Source: JBELHR01 sp049607205
Lineage (GTDB): Bacteria; Bacteroidota; Bacteroidia; Flavobacteriales; Flavobacteriaceae
NCBI GenBank assembly: GCA_049607205.1
Contig: JBMYWH010000009.1
Coordinates: forward strand, 18,531 to 82,530
Direction: 5' to 3'
Length of the DNA: 64,000 nucleotides
Positions within the stretch are counted from its first letter, which is position 1, and each line of letters starts with the position of its first letter. Position numbers and translations under genes: made by a program. The notes beneath the pieces were generated by a model. That model ran no database searches. It was not told the DNA's origin and saw nothing but the letters and a program-made list of their open reading frames with translations. Below are positions 41,906 through 50,567 of the stretch, one piece after another.

Positions 41906-42932
41906 CTAGTAAAGATTTAAGCAAACTATGCTGAGGTTCTCTATAATGTGCACTACAAAAGGTCATGTGATTATAACCGATATTATCATTTTTAAAATTT
42001 ACATGAGCTCCTTTTTTTGCATAATACTTAGCCATCCAAGCTCCAATTTCAGGTGGGCAAGCGCTGTCATCCGAAGCGTGCCATATCGAGATGTTTTTAC
42101 AAGAAATATTTCTTGGGTCAAAGCCCCATAAATAGCATACATCTAAAGCAGATTCCCAGGTGTTGCCAACAGTTCCTCTTACCATGGAACGACTGAAGGT
42201 ATGACTCATCATTTGAACCAATTCCTTATCTTTTTTGACATTTTTCCCCATGGCTACTAGGGTTTTGGTCGGAGCCCAAGGTGCTAACAAACCTTGGTAT
42301 ATATACAAGCTAGAGAACCAATATGCGTTCCATGCAAAATCCATTTGAGCAGTCGTTTTCAAACTATCACTAGCAAGTGCACCCTTCAAGCCCTCCTCTT
42401 TAGTAACATCATTGGGTAATAAGGGAGCATTTAATCCTAAACCAATCACGCGCTCAGGAAAGTGAAAGGCAGCGGCTAATGCATGAGGATTACCTTGTGA
42501 ATGTCCTGTGATCATGAAGTTTTCTACCTGTTCTGCTTCAAGAACTGCTTCAAGGTCTTCTAAGGCCCAGTCAGTAACCTGTCTTCCTTTTTTCATATCT
42601 GTATTTCCAACCCCAGGCATGGAAATAGAGATCCCACGCACTCCTAAAGCTTCACAGGAACGATGATGTACTGCTTTTTCAAAAGTTCCATCCAGCCCTG
42701 ATCCATGTATGTTGATCATCACCGGGGCCTTCATATCCTTAGAGCCATATCGGAAGTATTCAACTTTTCTCCCAGTTTTATCCGTCACGATTAGTGCATC
42801 GTCTCTATTTAGAGAGGCTTGGTTTATAGGGAATTGCCCTTTCCTTTTAATGAATATCCCACTGATGATAAGAATTAAATATAGGCCTACAAGAAATAGG
42901 ATAATATATTTTAAGATAACGAGTATGATCAT
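41889..42932 (-). CDS. Alpha/beta hydrolase, membrane-anchored
   Basis: This protein starts at ATG 42932 with a hydrophobic signal-anchor (about residues 3-24); an earlier ATG at 42965 would add eleven polar residues before the anchor. The hydrolase fold follows: PVMINIHGSGLDG (oxyanion hole), GHSQGN with the nucleophile Ser, then acidic and His residues: WHASDDSACPP and YNHMTF. It matches the alpha/beta hydrolase superfamily (347 residues). Substrate is unknown; an esterase or lipase role is plausible at the membrane. It overlaps the DUF1697 gene by 17 bases and begins 34 bases after another minus-strand gene stop. Confidence 0.85.
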   Translation of the reverse strand: MIILVILKYIILFLVGLYLILIISGIFIKRKGQFPINQASLNRDDALIVTDKTGRKVEYFRYGSKDMKAPVMINIHGSGLDGTFEKAVHHRSCEALGVRGISISMPGVGNTDMKKGRQVTDWALEDLEAVLEAEQVENFMITGHSQGNPHALAAAFHFPERVIGLGLNAPLLPNDVTKEEGLKGALASDSLKTTAQMDFAWNAYWFSSLYIYQGLLAPWAPTKTLVAMGKNVKKDKELVQMMSHTFSRSMVRGTVGNTWESALDVCYLWGFDPRNISCKNISIWHASDDSACPPEIGAWMAKYYAKKGAHVNFKNDNIGYNHMTFCSAHYREPQHSLLKSLLDGIKK

Positions 42933-42965
42933 GAGAAGGAGTTTATTTCTCTGAAGATAACACAA

Positions 42966-43595
42966 TTATTCAACTAAAATGTGATAAGCCACTTCAAGAA
43001 ACTTTTTAGAAGCTTCTTTTTCTTCTTTATTGGTTCGAAGCTCTTTGAACACCCCGCCTATTGTCATGTTTTGCTCCGGTAATCTGGTTTTTCCTTTCAC
43101 TTGAGCAATAATAAAAGTCTCGGAACTATGAGGATCACTAAGTTCATAGATATCGTAGTTTTGAACAATGGGGATCATGGAAAACGTAGTGATATTTCCA
43201 ACCATGATCGGTACCATGATAAAGCCGCTAAACTCCGATTTAGAATCTATAAATCTGGGGACTCCTGTGAGAATAGCATTCGAAGCTAGGATTCCCTCAT
43301 TCCCTGCTTGGGAAGGGAGTAAGTTTTGAGGTTGGAACTTCAAATAGGCCTCTCTTAGAGTATCATCCAATTTAGAAATGAGATTTTTTTGCTCGCCTTC
43401 CGTTAAATTTGAAATTGATAGGGCAAGAAACAAGATAGATTTTTGTTTGTTAGAGAATATACCTGCGACCTTCGATAATTCTGCAGTTGAGATTTCCCCG
43501 TCTTTAGCTTCGGTAAATACGTTGTAAAAACGACCTCCATTATCCAGTTCATTAAGAGCAGCGTCAAGGGAGGTATAAGGACTTATTTCGTTCAT
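42966..43595 (-). CDS. Hypothetical soluble protein
   Basis: This 209-residue protein has no signal peptide or membrane helix and was not assigned to a family. The first part contains SLDAALNELDNGGRFYNVFTEA and DGEISTAELSKVAGIF, which looks like an EF-hand-like loop (D-x-E-I-S). The central region SGFIMVPIMVGNITTFSMIPIV is hydrophobic but flanked by polar strands, probably a beta core, and the C-terminus is helical and basic. It is the first gene of a minus-strand run that leads to the hydrolase and DUF1697 genes. Divergent from marC. Confidence 0.7.
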   Translation of the reverse strand: MNEISPYTSLDAALNELDNGGRFYNVFTEAKDGEISTAELSKVAGIFSNKQKSILFLALSISNLTEGEQKNLISKLDDTLREAYLKFQPQNLLPSQAGNEGILASNAILTGVPRFIDSKSEFSGFIMVPIMVGNITTFSMIPIVQNYDIYELSDPHSSETFIIAQVKGKTRLPEQNMTIGGVFKELRTNKEEKEASKKFLEVAYHILVE

Positions 43596-43734
43596 TTAGG
43601 TTTGTTGAATTTGATCTTAATTAAGTTATTTTCAAAGTAAAGTTAATGGTTTTTTTACTTCTAAAACTTAACTTTAAGTTAGTGACAATTTCATTGTTTA
43701 GAAATGTTCAAATTTGAATTTTGGAATAAAACAA

Positions 43735-44355
43735 ATGGATTTATTCTTAATGATTTTTGGGGCTTTATTTTCAGTGATGAACCCCTTCGGAACGGTACCT
43801 GTGTTCGTGAGTTTAACCACAGAACACACTAAAGATGAGCGAAACAAAGTAGCATTATGGACCTCAATTAATGTCTTAATTATTTTACTAATTTCCTTTT
43901 TTATTGGTCAGTACCTTTTACTGTTTTTTGGGATTACCCTGAACTCATTAAAAGTCGCTGGAGGCCTTATTATTACCTCTTCTGGATTCTCTTTATTGAC
44001 AGGAGAATTTAAAAAGCACAAAGGAATGAAAAAAGAGAAAGTCAAATTGGATATCGAAACAAGATCTGAAATTACCTTAACACCTTTAGCCATGCCTATG
44101 ATTGCTGGCCCAGGGACAATTTCTTTACTGATAGCCTATAATCAGGAGCTTGAAGGAGTAGCCAATCTTCTTATAGCCCTAGGAGCTATCTTCGCCTCGA
44201 CTGTATGTATTTATTTAATATTGAAGAGCTCTTTTTATATCGTTAAAATCCTTGGTGCATCAGGAATCAATGCATTATCAAGAGTGATTGGATTCATCGT
44301 CATTTCAATAGGAGTTGAATTTATTATCTCGGTGATTACTGATTTACTTTTCTGA
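43735..44355 (+). CDS. MarC family integral membrane protein
   Basis: This protein has six hydrophobic helices and the MarC signature: MNPFGTVPVFVSLT near the start and LAMPMIAGPGTISLLI in the middle, two related halves with a conserved Pro-Gly element. The ATG at 43735 starts MDLFLMIFG and gives 206 residues; a TTG seven codons upstream is not favoured. MarC proteins were once linked to multiple antibiotic resistance in E. coli but their transport role is not settled. It overlaps the convergent gene at its 3' end by 20 bases. Confidence 0.92.
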   Translation: MDLFLMIFGALFSVMNPFGTVPVFVSLTTEHTKDERNKVALWTSINVLIILLISFFIGQYLLLFFGITLNSLKVAGGLIITSSGFSLLTGEFKKHKGMKKEKVKLDIETRSEITLTPLAMPMIAGPGTISLLIAYNQELEGVANLLIALGAIFASTVCIYLILKSSFYIVKILGASGINALSRVIGFIVISIGVEFIISVITDLLF

Positions 44356-44740
44356 TCTTATAGGCATTCTTAGAAAATCGCGGTAAATAAGGGAGAAATG
44401 CACCTATTAGCCCAAGGCCAAAACACATCACCAAAGTAGATAAACCCATATCAGTTACCAGATAAATAATGTTCGGAATGATCATCAGTACTAAAAAGAG
44501 AAAGAGATAATAGTTTTTATAGTTTGGTGTAATTTCTATGATATCTCCATCGCTGACTTCAATCGGAAACTTAGAGCTTTTAAACAATTTAGATCGGACT
44601 TCAAAGAGGTGTTTTCCTTGTGCTACATCAATATCCCTCCATCCTTGGTTTTCAATTGCCGTAACTTTCTGTTCATCTACGAAAACTGCGAGATCTCTAT
44701 GGGTTAATTTAAATATGTTTGGTCTTCTAATTTTAATCAT
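44336..44740 (-). CDS. Hypothetical membrane protein, PEGA-like N-terminus
   Basis: This 134-residue protein begins with a beta-rich soluble part (about residues 1-70: VFVDEQKVTAIENQGWRDIDV and HLFEVRSKLFKSSKFPIEV), which recalls PEGA-like repeats: a constant strand followed by G-x-H-x-x-E-V. Two hydrophobic helices (about 75-93 and 98-117) follow. The arrangement suggests a small membrane protein with a cytoplasmic sandwich. No function is known. It overlaps the marC gene by 20 bases on the opposite strand, an unusually deep convergent overlap. Confidence 0.72.
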   Translation of the reverse strand: MIKIRRPNIFKLTHRDLAVFVDEQKVTAIENQGWRDIDVAQGKHLFEVRSKLFKSSKFPIEVSDGDIIEITPNYKNYYLFLFLVLMIIPNIIYLVTDMGLSTLVMCFGLGLIGAFLPYLPRFSKNAYKIRKVNQ

Positions 44741-44793
44741 AGTTAGTTCTTTACATTGATTTTTGATAAAAACACGGTCTTCGATAGCAGTAG

Positions 44794-45561
44794 TTAATAT
44801 CCATTTCTTAGGTTCTCTGCAAAAGCATCGGGAAGCTCGCTTTCTATTACTGCCATGGCAGCTTTTTCTATATCATAGTCAAAACGTACAGATTCTACGT
44901 TCAGACTGTTTTGATTTCCCATGGAGAGCCTAGAATCGAATTCCAGTAGGGTATAACACCCTTTTGTATTATGGTCTTTAGGTTTTCCTACGGAACCGAT
45001 ATTTATGGCATGTTTGAACTTGGGAACCCCATCGTTTTGAGTGGCTACAATTCTATGAAAGGGTTTATGGGTATGACCGAAACACAGAACATCAGCATGG
45101 GCATCCTCCATCATTTCGATTAGATCTTGATCAGATCGTTCCTCAAAGATATATTCATTTATCGCCTTAGGGCTTCCATGAACAAAAAGGAGATTTATAT
45201 GTTCATCATTGAATTTAAACTCCAGTCGTATGTGTGCAGGAAGGCTTTGTAAATAAGATCTATTCTCATCCGTTAATAACTGGTTTGTAAATGCTTTAGA
45301 AATACCTCCGTTGTTCAGAGATTCAAAATCAATTTGCCCTGAACTCTTAGCCATATTACTGATGTACTCATCGTGATTCCCCTCAAGAGTTGCTATCTTT
45401 CTAGCTCGAATTTCTTGGATGACTTCATTGGGCCAGACATTGTATCCGATAAGGTCTCCTAAGCAATAAATTGCGTCCACATTTCTGTGTTCTACATCAG
45501 CAAAAAAGGATTCTAATGCTGGTAAATTAGCATGTATGTCACTAAATAAAGCTATTTTCAT
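44794..45561 (-). CDS. Metallophosphoesterase (YfcE/MJ0936-like)
   Basis: This 255-residue cytoplasmic phosphoesterase has the calcineurin-like motif series: FSDIHANLPAL (D-x-H), CLGDLIGYNVWPNEV (G-D), EGNHDEYIS (G-N-H-D/E), FVHGSP and CFGHTHKPF (G-H-x-H), with spacing usual for the MJ0936/YfcE branch. Two metal ions are expected. Such enzymes cleave phosphodiesters or phosphomonoesters; the natural substrate here is not known. It forms a run with the three following upstream genes (spacing 12 bases to the next). A second phosphoesterase gene lies in the same run. Confidence 0.92.
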   Translation of the reverse strand: MKIALFSDIHANLPALESFFADVEHRNVDAIYCLGDLIGYNVWPNEVIQEIRARKIATLEGNHDEYISNMAKSSGQIDFESLNNGGISKAFTNQLLTDENRSYLQSLPAHIRLEFKFNDEHINLLFVHGSPKAINEYIFEERSDQDLIEMMEDAHADVLCFGHTHKPFHRIVATQNDGVPKFKHAINIGSVGKPKDHNTKGCYTLLEFDSRLSMGNQNSLNVESVRFDYDIEKAAMAVIESELPDAFAENLRNGY

Positions 45562-45573
45562 TTTAGAATAATT

Positions 45574-46014
45574 TTAATTGAAGGATCTACATTTTCGTAT
45601 AAAAAAGGCAATGTCTTCTGGACTTTTTAGACCTTGATTTTCTGGAAAATCTATAATTTCACTCGCTGCACCATAGTCAATATTTACATCGATAACTTCA
45701 TAGTAAAAATGTGAGTTCGGGTCATCCTGTCTAATTCGACGTATGAGTTCAGCCAATTCATCCTCCCTAAGATAAGTCTTTTTCGCAGGGATTTGAGCAA
45801 AATCTCTTGCCAAGTCCTCTATCTTTTCTTCTTGGGGTAAATAAACAAAGAAAGCCTTGTCATAATTCCTAAAACAGAATTCATTGAGTCTATGAATTAA
45901 GGGTGCTACGTTCTTTGCATCGCTTAAATGTTGTAGAATCTCTTTGATCTTATACCTCACGGTATTGATTCTCTCTTTAGAGGCATTTGGAACTAATTCT
46001 GGCCTTAGTCTCAT
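45574..46014 (-). CDS. Hypothetical soluble protein
   Basis: This 146-residue protein was not assigned. It is rich in charged residues with helices at VRYKIKEILQHL and PLIHRLNEFCFRNYDKAFF and a region DDPNSHFYYEVIDVNIDYG, and ends DIAFFIRKCRSFN. No signal peptide or membrane segment is seen. It overlaps the upstream acetyltransferase gene by 4 bases and is followed after 12 bases by the metallophosphoesterase gene, so it is translated in the middle of a tight minus-strand operon. Coupled translation suggests co-production with these enzymes but not a shared pathway. Confidence 0.72.
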   Translation of the reverse strand: MRLRPELVPNASKERINTVRYKIKEILQHLSDAKNVAPLIHRLNEFCFRNYDKAFFVYLPQEEKIEDLARDFAQIPAKKTYLREDELAELIRRIRQDDPNSHFYYEVIDVNIDYGAASEIIDFPENQGLKSPEDIAFFIRKCRSFN

Positions 46015-46541
46015 TTTAAAATTTTTTGATAAAAAACAACTCCCGGGTCAGGTGTTTCCTCCTTAGAGCTTATAAATCCTGCTTTTTCCATCACCTTAAT
46101 CGAAGCGATATTTTCCTTTTCCACTCCAGCGGAAATAGAGGAGAACCCCTCTTGAGCTTTTGACCAGTGAATAAGCCCTTGAACTAACTCTGTTCCCAGT
46201 CCTCTTCCCCAAAAATGCTCTGAAATCAGATATCCAAATCTAAGTTCTAAGTCTTCGTGCTGCTGCTTATCAGGTTCATAAAGAAATATAAACCCAATAA
46301 GTTCTTTGCTTTCTATAAGTTCAACAGTGATAAAATGACTTTCCTGATTCCTTTCTAGTATCCATGTTCTTCCTTGTTCAATAGTCAAAATGTTTTGCCA
46401 TCCATCTGGTAGCGTTTTAGTCACCGATGGGCTTAATATTTCAAGAATTTTTGCCGCAAGATGATTTAGGAATTTATCATCTTCTATGCGGTTTACAAGC
46501 GCTCTTGCCTGAAGTCTTGGGGTGTCAAAATCACATTTCAC
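46011..46541 (-). CDS. GNAT family N-acetyltransferase
   Basis: This 176-residue protein fits Acetyltransf_3: DFDTPRLQARALVNR at the start, ELIGFIFLYEPDKQQ in the core, and LISEHFWGRGLGTELVQGLIHWS (about residues 104-126), the acetyl-CoA loop with G-R-G-L-G. IASIKVMEKAGFI is the late helix. The target is unknown, as with other RimJ-like members. It overlaps both its neighbours by 4 bases in ATGA-type junctions, showing translational coupling with the exported phosphoesterase gene before it and the unknown gene after it. Confidence 0.88.
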   Translation of the reverse strand: MKCDFDTPRLQARALVNRIEDDKFLNHLAAKILEILSPSVTKTLPDGWQNILTIEQGRTWILERNQESHFITVELIESKELIGFIFLYEPDKQQHEDLELRFGYLISEHFWGRGLGTELVQGLIHWSKAQEGFSSISAGVEKENIASIKVMEKAGFISSKEETPDPGVVFYQKILK

Positions 46542-47548
46542 TTGAATCGTGTTTTTTCTCCGCTCAAAGTAGCTCTATAATATTTATTTCTTTTGATAAT
46601 CAAAAGTTCTCCGTACTTGCCGTTTTTGAGCCCTGAATCTACTCCAAATATTTTGTTGTTATACAAACTTACAACCTCTTCGTTAGTGCAATGTCCGACT
46701 ACTTCGTGATCAGAATGCATCATCTGTAAAAGTTCCGTAATCTCTGAATCTTGCAGATTGTCATTGAAGTAACCTCTATACCAAATCAAACTTTTTGAAC
46801 CATAGTAGGTCTTATAGAAATCTGTAGATTTCATTTCTGCTTTACTTTTAGAAATGGAAGCTCTCATGATTTGGTTAATCTGTTCAAGGTCAAAATCGTT
46901 TTTGGCAAGAAAATCTTTAGAAACTCCTCCATGTACGAAGACGTCACCGTTGATTTTTACAAGAGTTGCCTTAGAACGCAACCACCTCCCAAGAACGGTG
47001 TTTTCTCCATATAGTTGATCATAGCTAGTATTTAAAAGAGTAGCAGTGGTCTCGTATTTCTTATTGATATAGCGTAAATCCTTGTGAAGGATCATATATT
47101 CATGATTCCCCAGTAGATAGTGAACTTGACCTCCTCGCTTTTTTGCTTGAGCTTCTAGTTTATAGATCAGCCATAAGGTTTCATTAACCTTGGGTCCTCT
47201 GTCAAAAATATCTCCTACAATTACAAGATGTCCTTTACCAAAATTCCAATTCAAGTCCTTATCAATAATTTTGTTGTTCTGAAGCAATGCTACGGCAAGA
47301 TCATATTGTCCATGAATATCACTCAGGGCAACGACCTTCTTTACTTTTTCATAGACACTTTTTTCAGGGGAATAAATAGTATCAAAGGCTTCTAAGCCCA
47401 AAACCTCAGTAAAGACTTCACCCTTAATGATGGACTTTTCTATAAGTTGACCCTTTTCTATAAAGACATAGGGACCATCTGAAATTTGACCGAAGGCAGA
47501 GGTGATGGATATCCCAATTAAAATTGGATATAATAAAAATTTAAGCAT
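46538..47548 (-). CDS. Secreted calcineurin-like phosphoesterase (PPP/ApaH-type)
   Basis: This 336-residue protein has a signal peptide (about residues 1-20, ending TSAFGQ) and a PPP-type phosphatase core: ALSDIHGQYDLAVALL, IVGDIFDRGPKVNETLWL, LLGNHEYMIL, then FVHGGVSKDF and VVGHC. This order (D-x-H, G-D-x-x-D-R-G, G-N-H-E) is that of serine/threonine phosphatases, ApaH and Shewanella-like phosphatases. It is exported, in contrast to most ApaH proteins, so a periplasmic or surface substrate is expected. It begins a four-gene minus-strand operon. Confidence 0.9.
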   Translation of the reverse strand: MLKFLLYPILIGISITSAFGQISDGPYVFIEKGQLIEKSIIKGEVFTEVLGLEAFDTIYSPEKSVYEKVKKVVALSDIHGQYDLAVALLQNNKIIDKDLNWNFGKGHLVIVGDIFDRGPKVNETLWLIYKLEAQAKKRGGQVHYLLGNHEYMILHKDLRYINKKYETTATLLNTSYDQLYGENTVLGRWLRSKATLVKINGDVFVHGGVSKDFLAKNDFDLEQINQIMRASISKSKAEMKSTDFYKTYYGSKSLIWYRGYFNDNLQDSEITELLQMMHSDHEVVGHCTNEEVVSLYNNKIFGVDSGLKNGKYGELLIIKRNKYYRATLSGEKTRFK

Positions 47549-47573
47549 GGTAAGGGTAGTGATTGTAGGGTTA

Positions 47574-47786
47574 TTATTTAAAATCAGAAATGACTTTTTG
47601 TGCTTTGTTGATATCAGCTTCCTCTATCCACAGCTCTACATTGTCATTTGGGGTTCCGAATCCAGCTAATCGTGCTGATTCTACATTGTTTTTGATGATG
47701 GAATCCACTCCTTCTTCTTTTAATAATCCTGCAATTCTGTTGATGATAATTGCACTGTCAGTAATGACTTTTACATGTTTTTCCAT
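47574..47786 (-). CDS. DUF2007 small protein
   Basis: From ATG 47786 this is a 70-residue protein starting MEKHVKVITDSAIIINRIAG. It has the DUF2007 plan: first strand (VKVITDS), helix (IINRIAGLLKEEGVDS), strand (IIKNN), the G-F-G-x-P-x-x-V-E-L-W core as GFGTPNDNVELWIEEAD, then a helix KAQKVISDF. The family resembles ACT/GlnB-like folds and is annotated as putative prokaryotic signal transducer. An earlier ATG (47804) lies inside the methyltransferase gene. The chosen start lies 1 base after that gene's stop codon. Confidence 0.87.
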   Translation of the reverse strand: MEKHVKVITDSAIIINRIAGLLKEEGVDSIIKNNVESARLAGFGTPNDNVELWIEEADINKAQKVISDFK

Positions 47787-47787
47787 A

Positions 47788-48669
47788 TTATATTTTTTTA
47801 GCAAAAACGACTCGCTCTACTTCACAGACCCCAAGTTTTCTTCCTGTAGGTTTGACATAGGCTTCGTCTAGTTGGTTATAAGTTATATCTTCGATAAGTT
47901 CCCATCCATATTTTTTGAGAAATGGATTAATTTCACTGGGGTCAAAACTAGCGATCCATAAACCCTTTTTAACTGTGGTTTTATAGAGCCAATCTTGGTT
48001 CATTAAATCTCGACCTTCAACGAAATCTTTTAGGACATAGGTAAAGGCAAGGTAACTCCCTTTAGGAGTGTTAGAGAAGAATTCAAATGTTTTTTCAAGA
48101 CTTGGCATGTCCAAATATTGAGAAACGGCTTCCCAGATAAAAAAGGTTTTGTCTTGGGCGTTATAGCCGCTTGACTTAAGTTTATCCCCTATATTCTCCG
48201 TAATAAAATTAATGGGAACCTGCTTTATATAATTAGGGAAAATCCCTTGAGCTTTAATAATGGCCTTATGTTTGTTTTTGACAGATTCTGCTTGGTCCAT
48301 CTCAAAACAAGCGAAATTTCTAGGCTCCGGGAAACGATATAATCGGGTATCCATACCTGCACCGAGATTTACAATGTTCTTGATACTAGAATCCTTAAGC
48401 GTTTCGCGAAGTTTAGTGTCAATATACCTCTTGCGAACTAAGAACATACTCCAACCCCCTGGCATTGTTTTTTCCACAAGATTTACAAGAAAATTTCTTA
48501 CCCCAGCATACTTGGAAATCTTGATCCAGAACCCATCCATTCCGGAGAACATTTTAGGTGCAAGATCATCCGTTATAATTCGTTCATTGACAGGATATCC
48601 TTGTTCAAATCCTGCATTAGCCGTGGGTTTAATCCCAGTTTTCCCTGCTCCCTTAGTGTCTACTTTCAT
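47788..48669 (-). CDS. Class I SAM-dependent methyltransferase (LCMT-like)
   Basis: This 293-residue protein resembles leucine carboxyl methyltransferase-type (LCMT/PPM) enzymes: NLGAGMDTRLYRFPEP (about residues 102-117) is the SAM-binding G-x-G-x-D-T-R motif, and FFIWEAVSQYLD (about 180-191) fits the E-x-x-x-x-Y-L pattern that marks this family. In Bacteroidota these genes methylate carboxyl groups of metabolites or polyketides; the target here is not known. The C-terminal region reads EDITYNQLDEAYVKPTGR. It is followed by the DUF2007 gene after 1 base. Confidence 0.88.
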   Translation of the reverse strand: MKVDTKGAGKTGIKPTANAGFEQGYPVNERIITDDLAPKMFSGMDGFWIKISKYAGVRNFLVNLVEKTMPGGWSMFLVRKRYIDTKLRETLKDSSIKNIVNLGAGMDTRLYRFPEPRNFACFEMDQAESVKNKHKAIIKAQGIFPNYIKQVPINFITENIGDKLKSSGYNAQDKTFFIWEAVSQYLDMPSLEKTFEFFSNTPKGSYLAFTYVLKDFVEGRDLMNQDWLYKTTVKKGLWIASFDPSEINPFLKKYGWELIEDITYNQLDEAYVKPTGRKLGVCEVERVVFAKKI

Positions 48670-48737
48670 TTCAAAATATTAGAATCAGCTTCAAAGCTTT
48701 GAGCTGACTACTAAAATTAGGGATTATTTCTGATATA

Positions 48738-49241
48738 TTATTTGACCTCGTTGATCTTTATCAAATCTTTATGATAGGCTTGCATTCGAGAGTAGGCGGT
48801 CCCATCAACTAAGAGAATGACCATCAACATAGAGATGGAGCTGATACTAATTGCCCTCCACATGGGAGTGTTGATAAACAGCAAGACCAAGGCAGCAATG
48901 ATAATCATTACAGGGATGACTTTGAATACTACGGTATATTCCTTCAAAGTAGCTTCTGAACGCTTTATTTCTGATTGATAAAAGGAAGAAGCATCCTTGT
49001 GATAAGCTTTTTCGAATTGAACAACGCGCGATTTATTGGTGTAAAACAATCCAAGTCCGATCGTCATTAAGAGTAAACCAGTTACCAAAAGGGGAATCAC
49101 ATAAGCCTTGGCGAGATCGGTTTTACCCAATTGCCAGAAACCTATGCTTGCACTCAAAAACAATAAGGCAAATAGGATGAAAAATCGCGTTGAAAACACT
49201 TCGGCTTTTGCCCATTCTGTGGCTAATTTTAATAGTTCCAT
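48738..49241 (-). CDS. Hypothetical membrane protein
   Basis: This 167-residue protein has four hydrophobic helices in two pairs: FFILFALLFLSASIGFWQLG and YVIPLLVTGLLLMTIGLGLFYTN before, and KVIPVMIIIAALVLLFINTP and ISISSISMLMVILLVDGTAY after, a charged central stretch (about residues 72-98). It lacks recognised domains. The charged centre is likely cytoplasmic. Nothing in the neighbours (the LCMT-like methyltransferase after it, the beta-propeller-like lipoprotein before) explains it. Confidence 0.72.
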   Translation of the reverse strand: MELLKLATEWAKAEVFSTRFFILFALLFLSASIGFWQLGKTDLAKAYVIPLLVTGLLLMTIGLGLFYTNKSRVVQFEKAYHKDASSFYQSEIKRSEATLKEYTVVFKVIPVMIIIAALVLLFINTPMWRAISISSISMLMVILLVDGTAYSRMQAYHKDLIKINEVK

Positions 49242-49320
49242 TTTAATTCATTTTGTATTTTTCCTTTTAGATTTTTGATCCTTTGAGGAGTCCAACCATT
49301 TTTTCCAAATATTATGAGCC

Positions 49321-50487
49321 CTATAAGGTTTCCCACTCAAGACAATCGTTATTTATGATTCTGATTTCATTGTTTTGAAAACTCTCGTTTACCGCATCAT
49401 TAACTACAAAGTAAGGGAATTCGAAATCTTTTATATTATTAGCAGGATCTAAATATGCTCGTTGTATCTCATTACCTTGTGCGTTCAATTTTAATACTTG
49501 GATGCTTCCATTTTCAGTTTCTACCAGTACATATATCTGATTTGAATCACCTAAACTAGCTCTGATTTTGTGAGGGATACTTTCTGTAGGAATGTTATGA
49601 AGAAGTGTAATTTCACCGGTCATGACATTGAGTTCTTCAATCAAGACAGAAGACCCTTGATTCGAAAAATTCAGGAGTTTTTGATCCTTAAAAAGATAAT
49701 CATGACTTATTGCATTGTACAAATTGCTTGGTTTTGCCCATAGCAAATCTCCTTTCGTATTTAGTGAAAATTTAGCGAATCCTATATAACCATCTAGATT
49801 GTATTCAGGGTTTTCCTGGTGGGCAGAATAGTAAAGATCTACAAGGATATGTTCATCAAAGACATTAATACTGTTTGAAAGTGCTATGTGTCCGGAAATT
49901 TCTTTTTCCCATTCTATGACACCATTTTCATTAAGTTTAACAATCTTCGCTTTGCTGAGGACACCTTGTTCTATTTCATCTGGATAGGGAGCGTTTTCAC
50001 TGAATAACACATAAGCACCTTTTTGATTACCTAATTGTTGCAGACTAAATGTACTGTTGTTTAGAATATTCTCGCTAGAGAAAACGTGGCTCCATATAAG
50101 GTCTCCTTCTTGTGAAAATTTGTGGATCCCGAATTCATTGGAAAGTTCGTCGTATTGAACAGCATTTTCGGCCTTTTGGTTATAAGCTAAATAGATAAAA
50201 TCGCCTTTAGCATGGATCTCAATTGGCCATTTATAATCCGAGGCATTAATCTCAAGATTTTTATGAAAGAGTAGATTGCCATCCAGATCATATTTATTCA
50301 ATTCAAGCTGATTTGCGGCCGAGGCTTGGTAAATTACGTCTCGATCAATTGTAAATTGATCCAGCCAATTACTAGATTCTAATAAAGTAGGTTTTTGCTG
50401 ACAAGCATTGATGGGTTCTTCTTTTACCGTTTGGCAGCCAATCAGAGACATGAGACTACATGTCAAGACGAGTTGCTTAAGTTTCAT
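49321..50487 (-). CDS. Lipoprotein with beta-propeller-like repeats
   Basis: From ATG 50487 this 388-residue protein has a lipoprotein signal peptide ending in MSLIGC (Cys near residue 18). The mature part consists of repeated units of about 40-45 residues with a final aromatic W strand, for example DLIWSHVF, NGVIEWEKEI and KGDLLWAKP, separated by loops with G-N-Q-x-x-G-like turns. This resembles PQQ-like or SBBP-type beta propellers. A role as a surface or periplasmic anchor is likely, but no partner is known. It ends 80 bases before a membrane protein gene on the same strand. Confidence 0.75.
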   Translation of the reverse strand: MKLKQLVLTCSLMSLIGCQTVKEEPINACQQKPTLLESSNWLDQFTIDRDVIYQASAANQLELNKYDLDGNLLFHKNLEINASDYKWPIEIHAKGDFIYLAYNQKAENAVQYDELSNEFGIHKFSQEGDLIWSHVFSSENILNNSTFSLQQLGNQKGAYVLFSENAPYPDEIEQGVLSKAKIVKLNENGVIEWEKEISGHIALSNSINVFDEHILVDLYYSAHQENPEYNLDGYIGFAKFSLNTKGDLLWAKPSNLYNAISHDYLFKDQKLLNFSNQGSSVLIEELNVMTGEITLLHNIPTESIPHKIRASLGDSNQIYVLVETENGSIQVLKLNAQGNEIQRAYLDPANNIKDFEFPYFVVNDAVNESFQNNEIRIINNDCLEWETL

Positions 50488-50567
50488 TTTGAGCATAAAT
50501 TTTTAATGTGCTGAGCTAATATACTAATTTACAGTAAAATGTGGTTTTGAGCTCTAGATATGTAAGT

